Assembly (NCBI GenBank): GCA_003156595.1
Contig: PMHH01000061.1
Span: 34,388 to 84,452 of the forward strand
Source of the DNA: Acidimicrobiaceae bacterium
GTDB taxonomy: Bacteria > Actinomycetota > Acidimicrobiia > Acidimicrobiales > Palsa-688
Direction: 5' to 3'
Length of the DNA: 50,065 nt
Shown: piece after piece, positions 1 to 8,029 of the stretch
Layout: every line of letters begins with the position of its first letter
Numbering within the stretch: position 1 is the stretch's first letter
Translations under genes and position numbers: made by a program
Notes under the pieces: generated by a model
Databases searched by the model: none
Seen by the model: the letters and a program-made list of their open reading frames with translations, nothing else
Told to the model about the DNA's origin: nothing

Positions 1-873
1 GACATGGATACCAACCATGTCGAGGCCGCCTTGTGTTTCCCGAACACGATTCCGCGGTTCTGCGGGCAGACCTTCTATGAGGGCTCCGATCATGATCTCG
101 GTCTTCTGTGCATCAAGGCCTACAACGATTGGCTGCTCGATGAATGGGGGTCAGGCGATGGCAAGGGCCGGCTCTTCGGGGCGGTCATCATCCCGCTCTG
201 GGACCCTCCGGCCGCGGCCGAGGAAATCAGGCGCTGCGCCGACAAGGGCGCGGTCGCTGTCTCGTTCGCGGAGAACCCCCACCCGCTCGGCCTGCCCTCC
301 ATCCATAACCGTGACCGTTACTGGGATCCGGTGTTCGAGGCGTGCCAGGAGACCCACTCCGTCCTGTGCATGCACATCGGGTCGTCGTCCCAGGTGCCGA
401 CCACGGCACCCGATGCGCCATTCACCGTCTCTGCCGTCTTGATCTCACAGAACGCCATGGGCTCCCTGTTCGACTTCATCTACTCGAAGACATTGGACCG
501 CTTTCCCGAGCTGAAGATCTGCTACTCCGAAGCTCAGGTCGGGTGGATGCCTTACTTGCTGGAGCGGGCCGATCGGCAGTGGAGCCGGAGCTATACCGGT
601 ATACCCAAGACCCCGTCGGAGTACATTCCTGGCCGGGTGTTCGGCGCGGTATTCGACGACGAAGTGGGCCTGCGCAATCACGAAGCCATCGGCATCGATC
701 AGATCTGCTTCGAGACCGACTACCCCCACGCCGACTCGACGTTCCCCGAATCTCGGGCCACCCTGGCCGGCCTGGCGGAGCGGACCGGGCTCGACAACGA
801 GCAGGTCTACAAGATCGCCCGGGGCAACGCCATCCACGCCTTCGAGCTCGGCCGACTTGGGATCTCGAACTAG
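1..873 (+). CDS. Amidohydrolase-2 family metal hydrolase, 5' truncated
   Basis: C-terminal 290 residues of an amidohydrolase-2 (ACMSD-like TIM barrel) protein; the reading frame is open to the window edge. The first Met visible, in ADMDTNHVEAALCFPN terms, is internal: the full-length paralogue at 22639-23844 has about 115 more residues before the same segment. Visible motifs are the metal-site histidine in CMHIGSSS and the late aspartate in FETDYPHADSTFP, both typical of the family. The N-terminal D/H-x-H metal pair is off-window. Family members hydrolyse C-N bonds, decarboxylate, or open rings of cyclic CoA or keto intermediates; the substrate here is unknown. The stop codon shares the bases CTAG with the stop of the convergent MFS gene. 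Sequence is very close to the 22639 copy, so the two probably arose by duplication. Confidence 0.9.
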   Translation, partial: DMDTNHVEAALCFPNTIPRFCGQTFYEGSDHDLGLLCIKAYNDWLLDEWGSGDGKGRLFGAVIIPLWDPPAAAEEIRRCADKGAVAVSFAENPHPLGLPSIHNRDRYWDPVFEACQETHSVLCMHIGSSSQVPTTAPDAPFTVSAVLISQNAMGSLFDFIYSKTLDRFPELKICYSEAQVGWMPYLLERADRQWSRSYTGIPKTPSEYIPGRVFGAVFDDEVGLRNHEAIGIDQICFETDYPHADSTFPESRATLAGLAERTGLDNEQVYKIARGNAIHAFELGRLGISN

Positions 874-2459
874 GCCGGTTCGAGCTTCTCGTCGAGGAGA
901 AGGGCGGCTTGGGTCTCCTGCCCCGAACGGGGGAAACGGATGTACACGAAGATGGCATCTACCGCCACTATGGCCGCGGCGGTTAGGAGGGCGACCCGCC
1001 ATCCGGATACGACGCTGGAGTGGACGACACTCCTGGTCCGGGCCCCGTCTCCTCTTGATTGGGCTGCGGTCACGAGGCCGTTCGCCGGGGAGCTGCGCAC
1101 GGATGCCACGACCGAGCCGGACACGCCGCGCAGGAGGTGCGTGACCTCGTTCCGGTAGCCGGCGTTGAAGGCCGATCCGAGGACGGCGATGCCGATAGCG
1201 GCGCCCAGTTCCCGGGCGATGTCGTTGACTGCAGACGCAACACCCTGCTTGGCCGGGGGGAGGGCCTCGATGATCGTCTCGGTGGCGGGGATCAGGGCCG
1301 TGGCGACCCCGGACCAGAAGATCGTTAGACAGACGGTAAGAGTCCAGTAGTGGCCGTTGCTACCCCAGGTCGCGGCCAGGAACATGCCGATTGCGCAGAT
1401 GTCGATACCGGTGCAGATGACCAGTCTCCGCCCGAAGCGGCGGACAGCCATGGGAGCCAAGGGGGCGAAGACGACGAGGCCAATGGTCGCGGGTAGGAAC
1501 CGGACCACGCTCTGAAGGGGGCTGTACCCGAAGTAGTAGGCCAAGTACTGGAAGCACAGGGAGAACATGCCGTAGTCGGCGATGAACAGGACGAAGAGAG
1601 TGGCCGTGGCCGTCCCGAACATGGGATCTCGCAGGAGACGGACGTCGAGCAACGGCTTGGGACTGTGCAATTCCCAAGGCACGAAGGCCACGATGGCAAC
1701 GAGAGCCAAGGCGAACCCGCCCAGGGTCATGCCTGAGTCCCAGCCGGCGATCGGCCCTTCGGTGACGGCCACGACTAGGCCGCCGATACCGATGGCCGAG
1801 AGTGCTACCCCGACCGGATCCATTCGGGCATGGGCGGGGTCTCGAGTCTCGGGTACGAAGAGGATGACCAACGCGATGCAGGCCACACCGAGCAGCGCGG
1901 TGGCGACGAAGCACGCGCCCCACCAGAAGTAGTCCGTGAGAACGCCGGCGAAGAAAAAGCAGACGAAGGTGCCGACCATGCCGCCGAGTACCCATATGGC
2001 AATGGCCTGACTTCGCTTATCTGACGCCATCATCGTGGTCAGGGTGGCCAAGGTCGGGGGGAGAGCAAAAGCCCCACCGATCCCGGCCAGCGCCCGGCTG
2101 GCGATCAGCTGACCGACATCCTGGGACCACCCTGACCACACCATTGAGACGCTGAGCAGGATCAGTCCGAGAACAAGACCGCGCCGCCGGCCGTAGCGAT
2201 CAGCCAGGGCACCGGATGGTAGGAGGAACGCCGACAGGACAACCGGGTAGATGTCGCCCACCCACTGAAGCTGCGACTGGCTGGAGTGGAGGGCCTTGCC
2301 GATATCCGGGACCGTGGCGCTGGTCAGGACGACACTGCCGAGGATCAGACCCGACACCGAAGCCATGGCAATGAGAACCCACGTGTACCGGACTTCGCGA
2401 GGAGGGGCGCTCACCAGAGGTGGCCTCCGTTGGGCTTCGCGCCGTACGACCCTCGCCAT
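870..2459 (-). CDS. MFS exporter, DHA2 (14-TM) type
   Basis: 529-residue integral membrane transporter of the drug:H+ antiporter-2 group. After a basic 25-residue N-terminus there are about 14 hydrophobic segments. The loop 2-3 signature DRYGRRRG, the TM5-type stretch near RALAGIGGAFALP, and an ETRDPAHARMDPVG loop shared with the other two exporters in this window support the call. Start chosen because AAGGAGGAG lies 7 bases upstream of the ATG on the minus strand. A plausible promoter lies at 2495-2524. It is divergent from the LLM oxidoreductase and tail-to-tail with the amidohydrolase. Likely role is export of a toxic pathway intermediate or proton-coupled movement of the substrate acid; direction cannot be told from sequence. 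Confidence 0.9.
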   Translation of the reverse strand: MARVVRREAQRRPPLVSAPPREVRYTWVLIAMASVSGLILGSVVLTSATVPDIGKALHSSQSQLQWVGDIYPVVLSAFLLPSGALADRYGRRRGLVLGLILLSVSMVWSGWSQDVGQLIASRALAGIGGAFALPPTLATLTTMMASDKRSQAIAIWVLGGMVGTFVCFFFAGVLTDYFWWGACFVATALLGVACIALVILFVPETRDPAHARMDPVGVALSAIGIGGLVVAVTEGPIAGWDSGMTLGGFALALVAIVAFVPWELHSPKPLLDVRLLRDPMFGTATATLFVLFIADYGMFSLCFQYLAYYFGYSPLQSVVRFLPATIGLVVFAPLAPMAVRRFGRRLVICTGIDICAIGMFLAATWGSNGHYWTLTVCLTIFWSGVATALIPATETIIEALPPAKQGVASAVNDIARELGAAIGIAVLGSAFNAGYRNEVTHLLRGVSGSVVASVRSSPANGLVTAAQSRGDGARTRSVVHSSVVSGWRVALLTAAAIVAVDAIFVYIRFPRSGQETQAALLLDEKLEPA

Positions 2460-2494
2460 CGAAACTCTCCTCCTTACGCCCGGACGAGTACCGG

Positions 2495-2524
2495 ATCATA
2501 GAACCGGGTTTAGTAAAAAGTCTA
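2495..2524 (-). promoter_or_regulatory. Promoter of the MFS exporter with GTTTAG/TCTA operator-like element
   Basis: On the minus strand, TAGACT (2519-2524), an 18-base spacer and TATGAT (2495-2500) form a good sigma-70-type promoter, about 36 bases ahead of the start codon. The -35 lies inside GTTTAGTAAAAAGTCTAGA (2508-2526, plus strand). That element matches 14 of 19 bases of the one at 25289-25307 ahead of the Rieske operon. Such an imperfect palindrome would suit a TetR-type repressor. Confidence 0.45.
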
Positions 2525-2575
2525 GATGGGTGCGCTTGACACTCGGCTCGTGACACCCGCCGGCGAAATCGCTTT

Positions 2576-2611
2576 ATAACTATTTACTTGCTCCCGGAGC
2601 TGCCCTACACT
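2576..2611 (+). promoter_or_regulatory. GTAA-N4-TTAC-type operator and near-leaderless promoter of the LLM gene
   Basis: ATAACTATTTAC (2576-2587) is a one-mismatch member of the 12-base palindrome family that recurs through the window. TTTACT (2583-2588), 17 bases and TACACT (2606-2611) form a promoter. The ATG at 2619 comes only 7 bases after the -10, so the transcript should start at or within a base or two of the start codon; no Shine-Dalgarno sequence is present. Confidence 0.55.
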
Positions 2612-2618
2612 CGACGGC

Positions 2619-3698
2619 ATGACGAAGCCAGAATTCTGGACCTACGGTCACGCCCACCCCCGTAAATTCGCCCGGCAGGCTCAGAATGCCGAGGCCCAGG
2701 GCTGGGACGGGGTCACGTGCGGGGAGTCACAGAACCTTACGGGAGACCCGTTCGTCGCCATGGGTATTGCAGCCCATCAGACCAAGACCATCAAGATGGC
2801 GACGAGCGTGGCCATTACCGCCACCCGCCACCCGGCGACGACTGCGTGCGCGGCGGCAACCGTACAGGCGGAGTCGGACGGCCGGATTGTGTTGGGCATC
2901 GGGACCGGCGACTCGGCCACGGCGCATCTCGGCCTGCGGCCGGAACCACTCAAGAGCTTCCGTCATTACCTGGAGCGCCTGCAGGGCTACCTCAGGGGCG
3001 AGGACGTGCCCTTCGACATCGAGGCCGACTCGCGCGGTGGGCAGATCTCTTCCTATGACGCCATGGGCCTGGCGTCTGGACCCAAGGTCAGCCGGCTGCA
3101 CTTTCTTGACCCGAACGTGCCGAAAGTGCCGGTCGATGTCGCAGCCAGCGGTCCGAAGACCATCGCGGTGGCCGCCCGGGTTGGAGACGGAGTCGGCTTT
3201 GCGGTCGGGGCGAATCCTGAGCGGCTCAACTGGGCCGTTGATGTGGCGCGCTCATCTCGCAAGGACGCCGGCCTCGACCCAGACGGGATCTCCTATGGCG
3301 CCTATATGCCGCTGTTCTGCCACCCGGACAAGGCTCGGGGGGTGGAGCTGATCTCGGGGACGGTGGCCTCGTTTGCCCACTTGTCGTCGGTGTACGGAAC
3401 GGTGAGCGGGCCGGCGACCGAAGCCCAGAAGACCGTCCTCACCGCGATCCGGGACAACTACGACATGGAGAAGCACCAGACCTTCGATTCTCCGCAGTCG
3501 AAGGTGCTCACCGAGGATGTGGTCGACGCGTTCGCCATCGTGGGCCCGCCGACCTACTGCGTCGAGCGCCTGCAGGAGATCGCGGAGCTGGGCATCAGCA
3601 AGTTTGTGTTCGTGGGGTACAGCTTCGAGATGGATCCCGAAGAGGCGAGAGCGTCCAGGACGAGGATCGTCGAGGAAGTGCTGCCGGCCTTTCGCTGA
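2619..3698 (+). CDS. LLM-class (F420-dependent type) oxidoreductase
   Basis: 359-residue luciferase-like TIM-barrel protein. Characteristic stretches are the early beta-strand/helix around QNAEAQGWDGVTCGES, the strand ATSVAITATRHP, VLGIGTGDSA (cofactor phosphate region) and the C-terminal GPPTYCVERLQEIAELGI, typical of the MER/F420 branch rather than of FMN-dependent bacterial luciferase. Likely uses reduced F420 to reduce or hydroxylate a pathway intermediate; the actual reaction is unknown. Probably leaderless ATG start. The gene is followed 67 bases later by a new operator and the large CoA-transferase operon, with which it may be co-regulated. Confidence 0.85.
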   Translation: MTKPEFWTYGHAHPRKFARQAQNAEAQGWDGVTCGESQNLTGDPFVAMGIAAHQTKTIKMATSVAITATRHPATTACAAATVQAESDGRIVLGIGTGDSATAHLGLRPEPLKSFRHYLERLQGYLRGEDVPFDIEADSRGGQISSYDAMGLASGPKVSRLHFLDPNVPKVPVDVAASGPKTIAVAARVGDGVGFAVGANPERLNWAVDVARSSRKDAGLDPDGISYGAYMPLFCHPDKARGVELISGTVASFAHLSSVYGTVSGPATEAQKTVLTAIRDNYDMEKHQTFDSPQSKVLTEDVVDAFAIVGPPTYCVERLQEIAELGISKFVFVGYSFEMDPEEARASRTRIVEEVLPAFR

Positions 3699-3718
3699 TC
3701 CAGGCCAAGGAGAGGTAA

Positions 3719-3730
3719 GTAAGCGTTTAC
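3719..3730 (+). promoter_or_regulatory. GTAA-N4-TTAC operator ahead of the CoA-transferase operon
   Basis: GTAAGCGTTTAC is a perfect 4-base-arm member of the repeated palindrome family. TTTACA (3726-3731) could act as a -35, with TAAGCT (3751-3756) as -10 at a long 19-base spacing. The site lies between the LLM gene and the first miniprotein gene, so it probably controls the seven-gene operon that follows. Confidence 0.5.
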
Positions 3731-3789
3731 AAGAGTCCGCTTCTTCCGAGTAAGCTGAGGTTTGGATGACCGATTCAAGGGGAGATGCA

Positions 3790-3954
3790 GTGGGAGTGGG
3801 AGCCAGAGTCGGCGCGCGCCTGCGCTGCGACACCTGCAGGGCCGAGGCGGTGGTCACCACGGGTGGTGACGCCGATCTCAACTGCTGCGGCGCCCCACTG
3901 TCGGTCATCTTCCAACCGGCAGCCACGGAGGCTCCTGGCGGAACGCAGGGCTGA
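3790..3954 (+). CDS. Desulforedoxin-like metal-binding miniprotein (CxxC...CC)
   Basis: 54-residue protein with a single rubredoxin/desulforedoxin-type knuckle: RCDTC near the N-terminus and NCCGAPL about 20 residues later. This C-x2-C ... C-C arrangement is the iron-binding pattern of desulforedoxin and the N-terminal domain of desulfoferrodoxin. GTG at 3790 is preferred because AAGGGGAG sits 5 bases upstream and the length matches the sister protein at 6315. An in-frame ATG at 3766, following GAGG by 5 bases, would add 8 residues. First gene of the operon, 27 bases before the tandem CoA-transferase. It could be a small electron carrier or a Zn/Fe structural subunit of a neighbouring enzyme; function not known. 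Confidence 0.7.
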   Translation: MGVGARVGARLRCDTCRAEAVVTTGGDADLNCCGAPLSVIFQPAATEAPGGTQG

Positions 3955-3981
3955 GGGACAACGACCGAAAAGGAGACGTCG

Positions 3982-6315
3982 ATGCCAGGGCCACTAGACG
4001 GGCTCGTGGTCGTGGAGGTCAGCTGGGGCATGCCGGGTGCGGTGACCGGCATGCTCCTGGCCGACTACGGGGCCCGAGTCATCAAGATCGAGCGACCAGG
4101 AGGCGGTCCAGACCGCCAGTCCGTGACCCGGAGTAGCTGGGACCGAGGCAAGTGGAGCATCGAAACTGACGTGGCGACTCCAGACGGATTGGAATCGTTG
4201 CTCGGGCTGCTAGTCGGAGCCGACGTCCTGATCGAGACCGCAGGAGCCGGCAGGGCCGCGGCGGCTGGATTCGGTTATCAAGTCGTACACGAACGGTTTC
4301 CCAGGCTCGTGTACTGCTCCTTGTCGGCGTACGGCCAGGACGGACCGTGGCGGGACCGGCCTGGCTACGACTGCCTGGTTGCGGCCCGGCTCGGGGTGAT
4401 GGCTGAGCAGCCGGGACATCGACGGGGACCGAAATTCCTCGGCCACCCGGCTATCGGCTACGGAACCGCATCGTTAGCCACCATCGGTGTCCTGGCCGCC
4501 CTCCGGGCTCGTCATATCACCGGGTCCGGTCAGCAGGTGGACGTGTCGCTGCTCGATGGGGCCGTAGCCCTGAGCGTCATGAACTGGTGGTGGAACGAGA
4601 AGGACGTCTCCTATCTGGCTCGGTCGGGCACCGAGAAGGGCTTTGGCCGCACCCGGGTCATGACCGATCCATTCCTGTGTGGCGATGGCGAGTGGATCAT
4701 GGTCCACACGGGGGGGCCCGGCGCGTTTAAGCGGACGATGGACGTCCTCGGTTGCGGGGACAAGGTTCGCACCATCCCAGGGGTAGAGATGGCGGTGCGC
4801 CTTGATGACGACGAGTACGAGGCCGCCCGTCACCAGGCACCGGAAGCATTCAAGTCCCGGTCCCGGTCCGAGTGGCTCAAGCTGCTCCATGACGCCGATG
4901 TTGCGGCCCTGCCGGTGTTGCATCCCGCCGAAGCTCTCCTGGATGAGCAGGTGGACCACGCCGGTTTGCTGATCGAGCTTGATGACCCGGTCTTCGGTCC
5001 ACTTCGCCAGGCCGGCCCGCTGATCCACTTCGAGCGGAGCCCTGCGACTACGCCATCGCCGGCGCCTACGGTCGGTCAGCACAACGACAAGTTGGCGCAG
5101 GCGCCCACCTCCGCGGCCAAGCTGGCTCCAGAGCCGGGCCCCCGGGTGGCGCACGCGCTCGAGGGAGTTCGGATCCTCGATTTTTCCAGCTTCTTCGCCA
5201 CCGCCTATGGGGCCAAGATCCTCTCCGATCTCGGGGCTGACGTGATCAAGGTCGAGACTCCCGGCGGTGACCAGCTGCGCGGCATGCCTGATCCCTTCGA
5301 GGGTTGCCAGCGAGGCAAGCGGACCATCGCCGTCGATCTGCGGGCCCCGGCGGGACGGGCGGTGATCGACGATCTGGTCCGATCGGCCGACATCGTGATG
5401 CACAACCTTCGGCCGGGGAAGGCCGACAAGCTCGGCATCGGCTACCAACGCTTGTCGGCCCTCAAGTCTGACCTCATCTATTGCTTCCTGCCCGGCTTTG
5501 GTTCCACCGGCCCGAAGGCCCACCTCAAGAGTTTTGCTCCCCTCATTTCCGGATTTACCGGCATGCTGTACCAAGGGGCGGGCCGGGGCAACCCACCGGT
5601 CAAGCGGGTGATAGGCAACGAGGATTACTACAACGGCTTCCTCGGCGCCGTCAGTGTGTTGATGGCCTTGGAGCACCGGACGAAGACTGGTCAGGGCCAG
5701 TACATAGAGAGCCCCCAGCTCCACTCCAGCCTCTTCGCCGCCAGCGAGCAGTGCCTCGATGCCGAGGGTAAGCCGGTCGAGGTGCTCACCATGGATCCGG
5801 CCCAGATGGGGATCGGTCCGCTGTACCGGCTGTACAAGACCGCTGATGACGGTTGGCTGTGCTTGGCCTGTGTTGGCGACCGGTCCTTCCAGAGGTTACA
5901 GACCGCGCTCGGACTCGACCCCTCATCGGCCCACCTCCAAGACGACGAGCTCACCGCCCTCTTGGAGCAGCGGTTCGCCGAGCTCTCCGCCGACGAGGCC
6001 TTCAATCGTCTCGATGGCCACGGCGTTCCCTGCGAGGTCGCGGTGAAGGATCCATACCTGCCTGATTTCCTTTGGGACGAGTGGGCGGTGGAATCCGGGC
6101 GGGTCTTCGAACAGCACCATCCAGTCTGGGGATGGATCCGCGAGTTCGGCCTGTCCATCCATCTGTCCGACACACCCGGACTCAACAAGGGCCCGAGCCC
6201 GCTTCTGGGCCAACAGACCCGAGAGATCTTGGCCGAGCTGGGCTACGGAGACGACCGGATCGAGGGGCTGGTCGCCTCAGTGTGCGTCCAGAGCCAACCG
6301 AAAGCGAGCGTGTGA
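3982..6315 (+). CDS. Tandem-fused CaiB/BaiF family CoA-transferase
   Basis: 777 residues carrying two complete class III CoA-transferase domains, about residues 4-370 and 390-765, each opening with the family signature (VVEVSWGMPGAVTGMLLADYG; VRILDFSSFFATAYGAKILSDLG is the second). The family swaps CoA between acyl-CoA and free acid through an aspartyl-CoA anhydride. In the segment that carries this aspartate (before the x-G-I/V-L-x-A-L helix), the second domain has NEDYYNG, keeping the Asp. The first domain has HPAIGYGTASL with Gly at the aligned position. So the N-half looks catalytically dead or structural, and the fusion may mimic the interlocked dimer. Start supported by AAAGGAGA eight bases or so upstream. 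Ends in TGATG overlap with the next gene. Likely activates the pathway acid. Confidence 0.85.
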   Translation: MPGPLDGLVVVEVSWGMPGAVTGMLLADYGARVIKIERPGGGPDRQSVTRSSWDRGKWSIETDVATPDGLESLLGLLVGADVLIETAGAGRAAAAGFGYQVVHERFPRLVYCSLSAYGQDGPWRDRPGYDCLVAARLGVMAEQPGHRRGPKFLGHPAIGYGTASLATIGVLAALRARHITGSGQQVDVSLLDGAVALSVMNWWWNEKDVSYLARSGTEKGFGRTRVMTDPFLCGDGEWIMVHTGGPGAFKRTMDVLGCGDKVRTIPGVEMAVRLDDDEYEAARHQAPEAFKSRSRSEWLKLLHDADVAALPVLHPAEALLDEQVDHAGLLIELDDPVFGPLRQAGPLIHFERSPATTPSPAPTVGQHNDKLAQAPTSAAKLAPEPGPRVAHALEGVRILDFSSFFATAYGAKILSDLGADVIKVETPGGDQLRGMPDPFEGCQRGKRTIAVDLRAPAGRAVIDDLVRSADIVMHNLRPGKADKLGIGYQRLSALKSDLIYCFLPGFGSTGPKAHLKSFAPLISGFTGMLYQGAGRGNPPVKRVIGNEDYYNGFLGAVSVLMALEHRTKTGQGQYIESPQLHSSLFAASEQCLDAEGKPVEVLTMDPAQMGIGPLYRLYKTADDGWLCLACVGDRSFQRLQTALGLDPSSAHLQDDELTALLEQRFAELSADEAFNRLDGHGVPCEVAVKDPYLPDFLWDEWAVESGRVFEQHHPVWGWIREFGLSIHLSDTPGLNKGPSPLLGQQTREILAELGYGDDRIEGLVASVCVQSQPKASV

Positions 6316-6461
6316 TGGATCAGAACCAGGTGGGCAAGCGCTACGTATGCGACTCTTGCGGTACTGCCGTGATCTGTGTCAAGAAGGGAGAAGGACGGTT
6401 CTCTTGTCACGGCCAGCCGATGGAGCTCCTCACCGCCAAGCCGTTGCCCTCGAGTGACTGA
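6315..6461 (+). CDS. Desulforedoxin-like miniprotein with CxxC...CH site
   Basis: 48-residue protein, a short paralogue of the one at 3790. It has YVCDSCG near residue 11-15 and FSCHGQPME about 20 residues later. The usual Cys-Cys pair of desulforedoxin is Cys-His here, giving a Cys3-His set that would favour zinc or a histidine-coordinated iron. Start ATG shares one base with the stop of the CoA-transferase (TGATG) and its own stop overlaps the aldehyde dehydrogenase start by 8 bases, so it is translationally coupled on both sides. Partner or electron carrier for one of these enzymes is the natural guess; no function is established. Confidence 0.75.
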   Translation: MDQNQVGKRYVCDSCGTAVICVKKGEGRFSCHGQPMELLTAKPLPSSD

Positions 6462-8022
6462 CACCAGGGCCAGATCGGCCGACCTCGCCGGCGATCGCGG
6501 GGCAGCGACTATCGACGTCCGCTCTCCGGCTCATGGCCGGATTGTTGGGTCCGTGCCGAACCTGGGGCCTGACCACGTCAAGCACTTGGCCACCGAGCTT
6601 CGCGAAGCCCAACCGGCCTGGGAGGAAGCTGGCCCCGACGGTCGGGCGAGAGTGCTCTTAGCATGGGCCGACTGGTTCCTGGACAACGACCGGAAGCTGG
6701 CCGAGATGGTGCAGTCTGAGTCAGGCAAGGCTTGGGCCGACGCCACCATGGAGCCGGCGGTTTCCGTGGAGGTCATCAACTACTACGCCAAGCATGCCCG
6801 CGAATTCCTGGCCCCCCGCCGGGTTCGTCCGCATGGCCCTGTCGGGGCCACCAAGCGCCTAGCCCTGCGTCATCGCCCCTATCAGCTCGTAGGCATAATC
6901 ACCCCCTGGAACGGGCCTCTCGGCGCCCCGGTGTTCGACGTCGTTCCGGCCTTGATGGCCGGAGCGGCAGTGATCTGCAAACCATCCGAGGTAGCACCGA
7001 TCACGTGGACTGAGGCCGTGCGAGGCTGGAGAGAGGCGGGTGGTCCGCCCGTGCTGGTCAGCGCCACGGGAGACGGAGCCACCGGCGCCGCAGTGGTGGA
7101 CGTCGTCGACATGGTGATGTTTACCGGCTCGACCCGCACCGGGCGCAAGATCGCGGCCCGGGCCGGCGAGCGGCTCATACCGTGCAGCCTCGAACTCGGC
7201 GGCAAGGACGCCATGATCGTCCTGGCCGACGCCGACATCGAGCGGGCTGCGTCAGCCGCCAGTTGGGGCGGCATGATGAACTCGGGCCAGCTGTGCATTT
7301 CGGTCGAGCGGGTCTACGTCGAGGAGCAGGTGTACGACGCCTTCGTCACTGCCGTCACCGATAAGGTCGCGACCCTCCGGCAGGGGACCGACGCACCCGG
7401 CGCGTTCGTCTGCGAAGTAGGCGCCATGGCCACCTCCGCGCAATTGGACCTCGTCGAACGCCACGTCGATGACGCGCTGTCCAAGGGGGCCAAGTTGACC
7501 ACTGGCGGTCATCGGGCCGCGGCCGGTCTGTACTTCGAGCCGACCGTGCTCGTCGACGTTGATCACACCATGGCCTGCATGCGGGAGGAGACCTTCGGTC
7601 CGACCCTCCCGGTCATGCGGGTGAGGGATGAGGACGAGGCGATCCGTTTGGCCAACGACTCCACCTACGGGCTCAGCGCCAGTGTTTGGAGCGGCGATCC
7701 GCTTCGGGCCCGGAAAGTCGCAGAGCAGATCCAAGCCGGAGCGGTCAACATCAACAACGTTCTCGCCAACCTCTTCCAGTTCACCCTCCCCCAAGGGGGG
7801 TGGAAGGAATCAGGAGTTGGGTACCGCTTTGGCGGGGCCAGCGGGATACTCAAATATTGCCATCCTCAGGCCCTGGTCTCTGAACGGGTCAGCCTCCGAT
7901 CGGAGCCGTACTGGTTCCCGGTGTCGCCTCGGAAGTCTGGTGCGATCGGCCGGGCCAGCCGGCTGCTCGGCGCCCACGACTGGAAGCGGAGGCTCGGCCT
8001 CCGCTCCGGCGGTCACGGCTGA
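6454..8022 (+). CDS. NAD(P)-dependent aldehyde dehydrogenase
   Basis: 522-residue ALDH-superfamily enzyme that oxidises an aldehyde to an acid or acyl-CoA in the cytosol. Catalytic glutamate in LELGGK (Glu247) and nucleophilic cysteine in NSGQLC (Cys281) are both present; the NAD-binding MFTGSTRTGRKI and the late EETFGPTLPVM motif are intact. GTG at 6454 is chosen: it overlaps the previous stop by 8 bases and begins VTDTRARSADL. The open frame extends further 5' but that part is only a shadow of the miniprotein gene. Fits after an alcohol or alkyl oxygenation step in the same pathway. Confidence 0.92.
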   Translation: MTDTRARSADLAGDRGAATIDVRSPAHGRIVGSVPNLGPDHVKHLATELREAQPAWEEAGPDGRARVLLAWADWFLDNDRKLAEMVQSESGKAWADATMEPAVSVEVINYYAKHAREFLAPRRVRPHGPVGATKRLALRHRPYQLVGIITPWNGPLGAPVFDVVPALMAGAAVICKPSEVAPITWTEAVRGWREAGGPPVLVSATGDGATGAAVVDVVDMVMFTGSTRTGRKIAARAGERLIPCSLELGGKDAMIVLADADIERAASAASWGGMMNSGQLCISVERVYVEEQVYDAFVTAVTDKVATLRQGTDAPGAFVCEVGAMATSAQLDLVERHVDDALSKGAKLTTGGHRAAAGLYFEPTVLVDVDHTMACMREETFGPTLPVMRVRDEDEAIRLANDSTYGLSASVWSGDPLRARKVAEQIQAGAVNINNVLANLFQFTLPQGGWKESGVGYRFGGASGILKYCHPQALVSERVSLRSEPYWFPVSPRKSGAIGRASRLLGAHDWKRRLGLRSGGHG

Positions 8023-8029
8023 CACCAAC

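Noticed and set aside
4474-5724. 416-codon minus-strand frame
   Set aside because: Antisense to the tandem CoA-transferase, no recognisable motif, no ribosome site.
6376-6453. Longer N-terminus of the aldehyde dehydrogenase
   Set aside because: These codons run inside the miniprotein gene in another frame and look like Ser/Arg shadow sequence; GTG 6454 fits the family start.
7628-8029. Longer N-terminus of the acyl-CoA dehydrogenase
   Set aside because: Overlaps the aldehyde dehydrogenase coding frame; the family N-terminus begins at MDFHDTPEEAAF.
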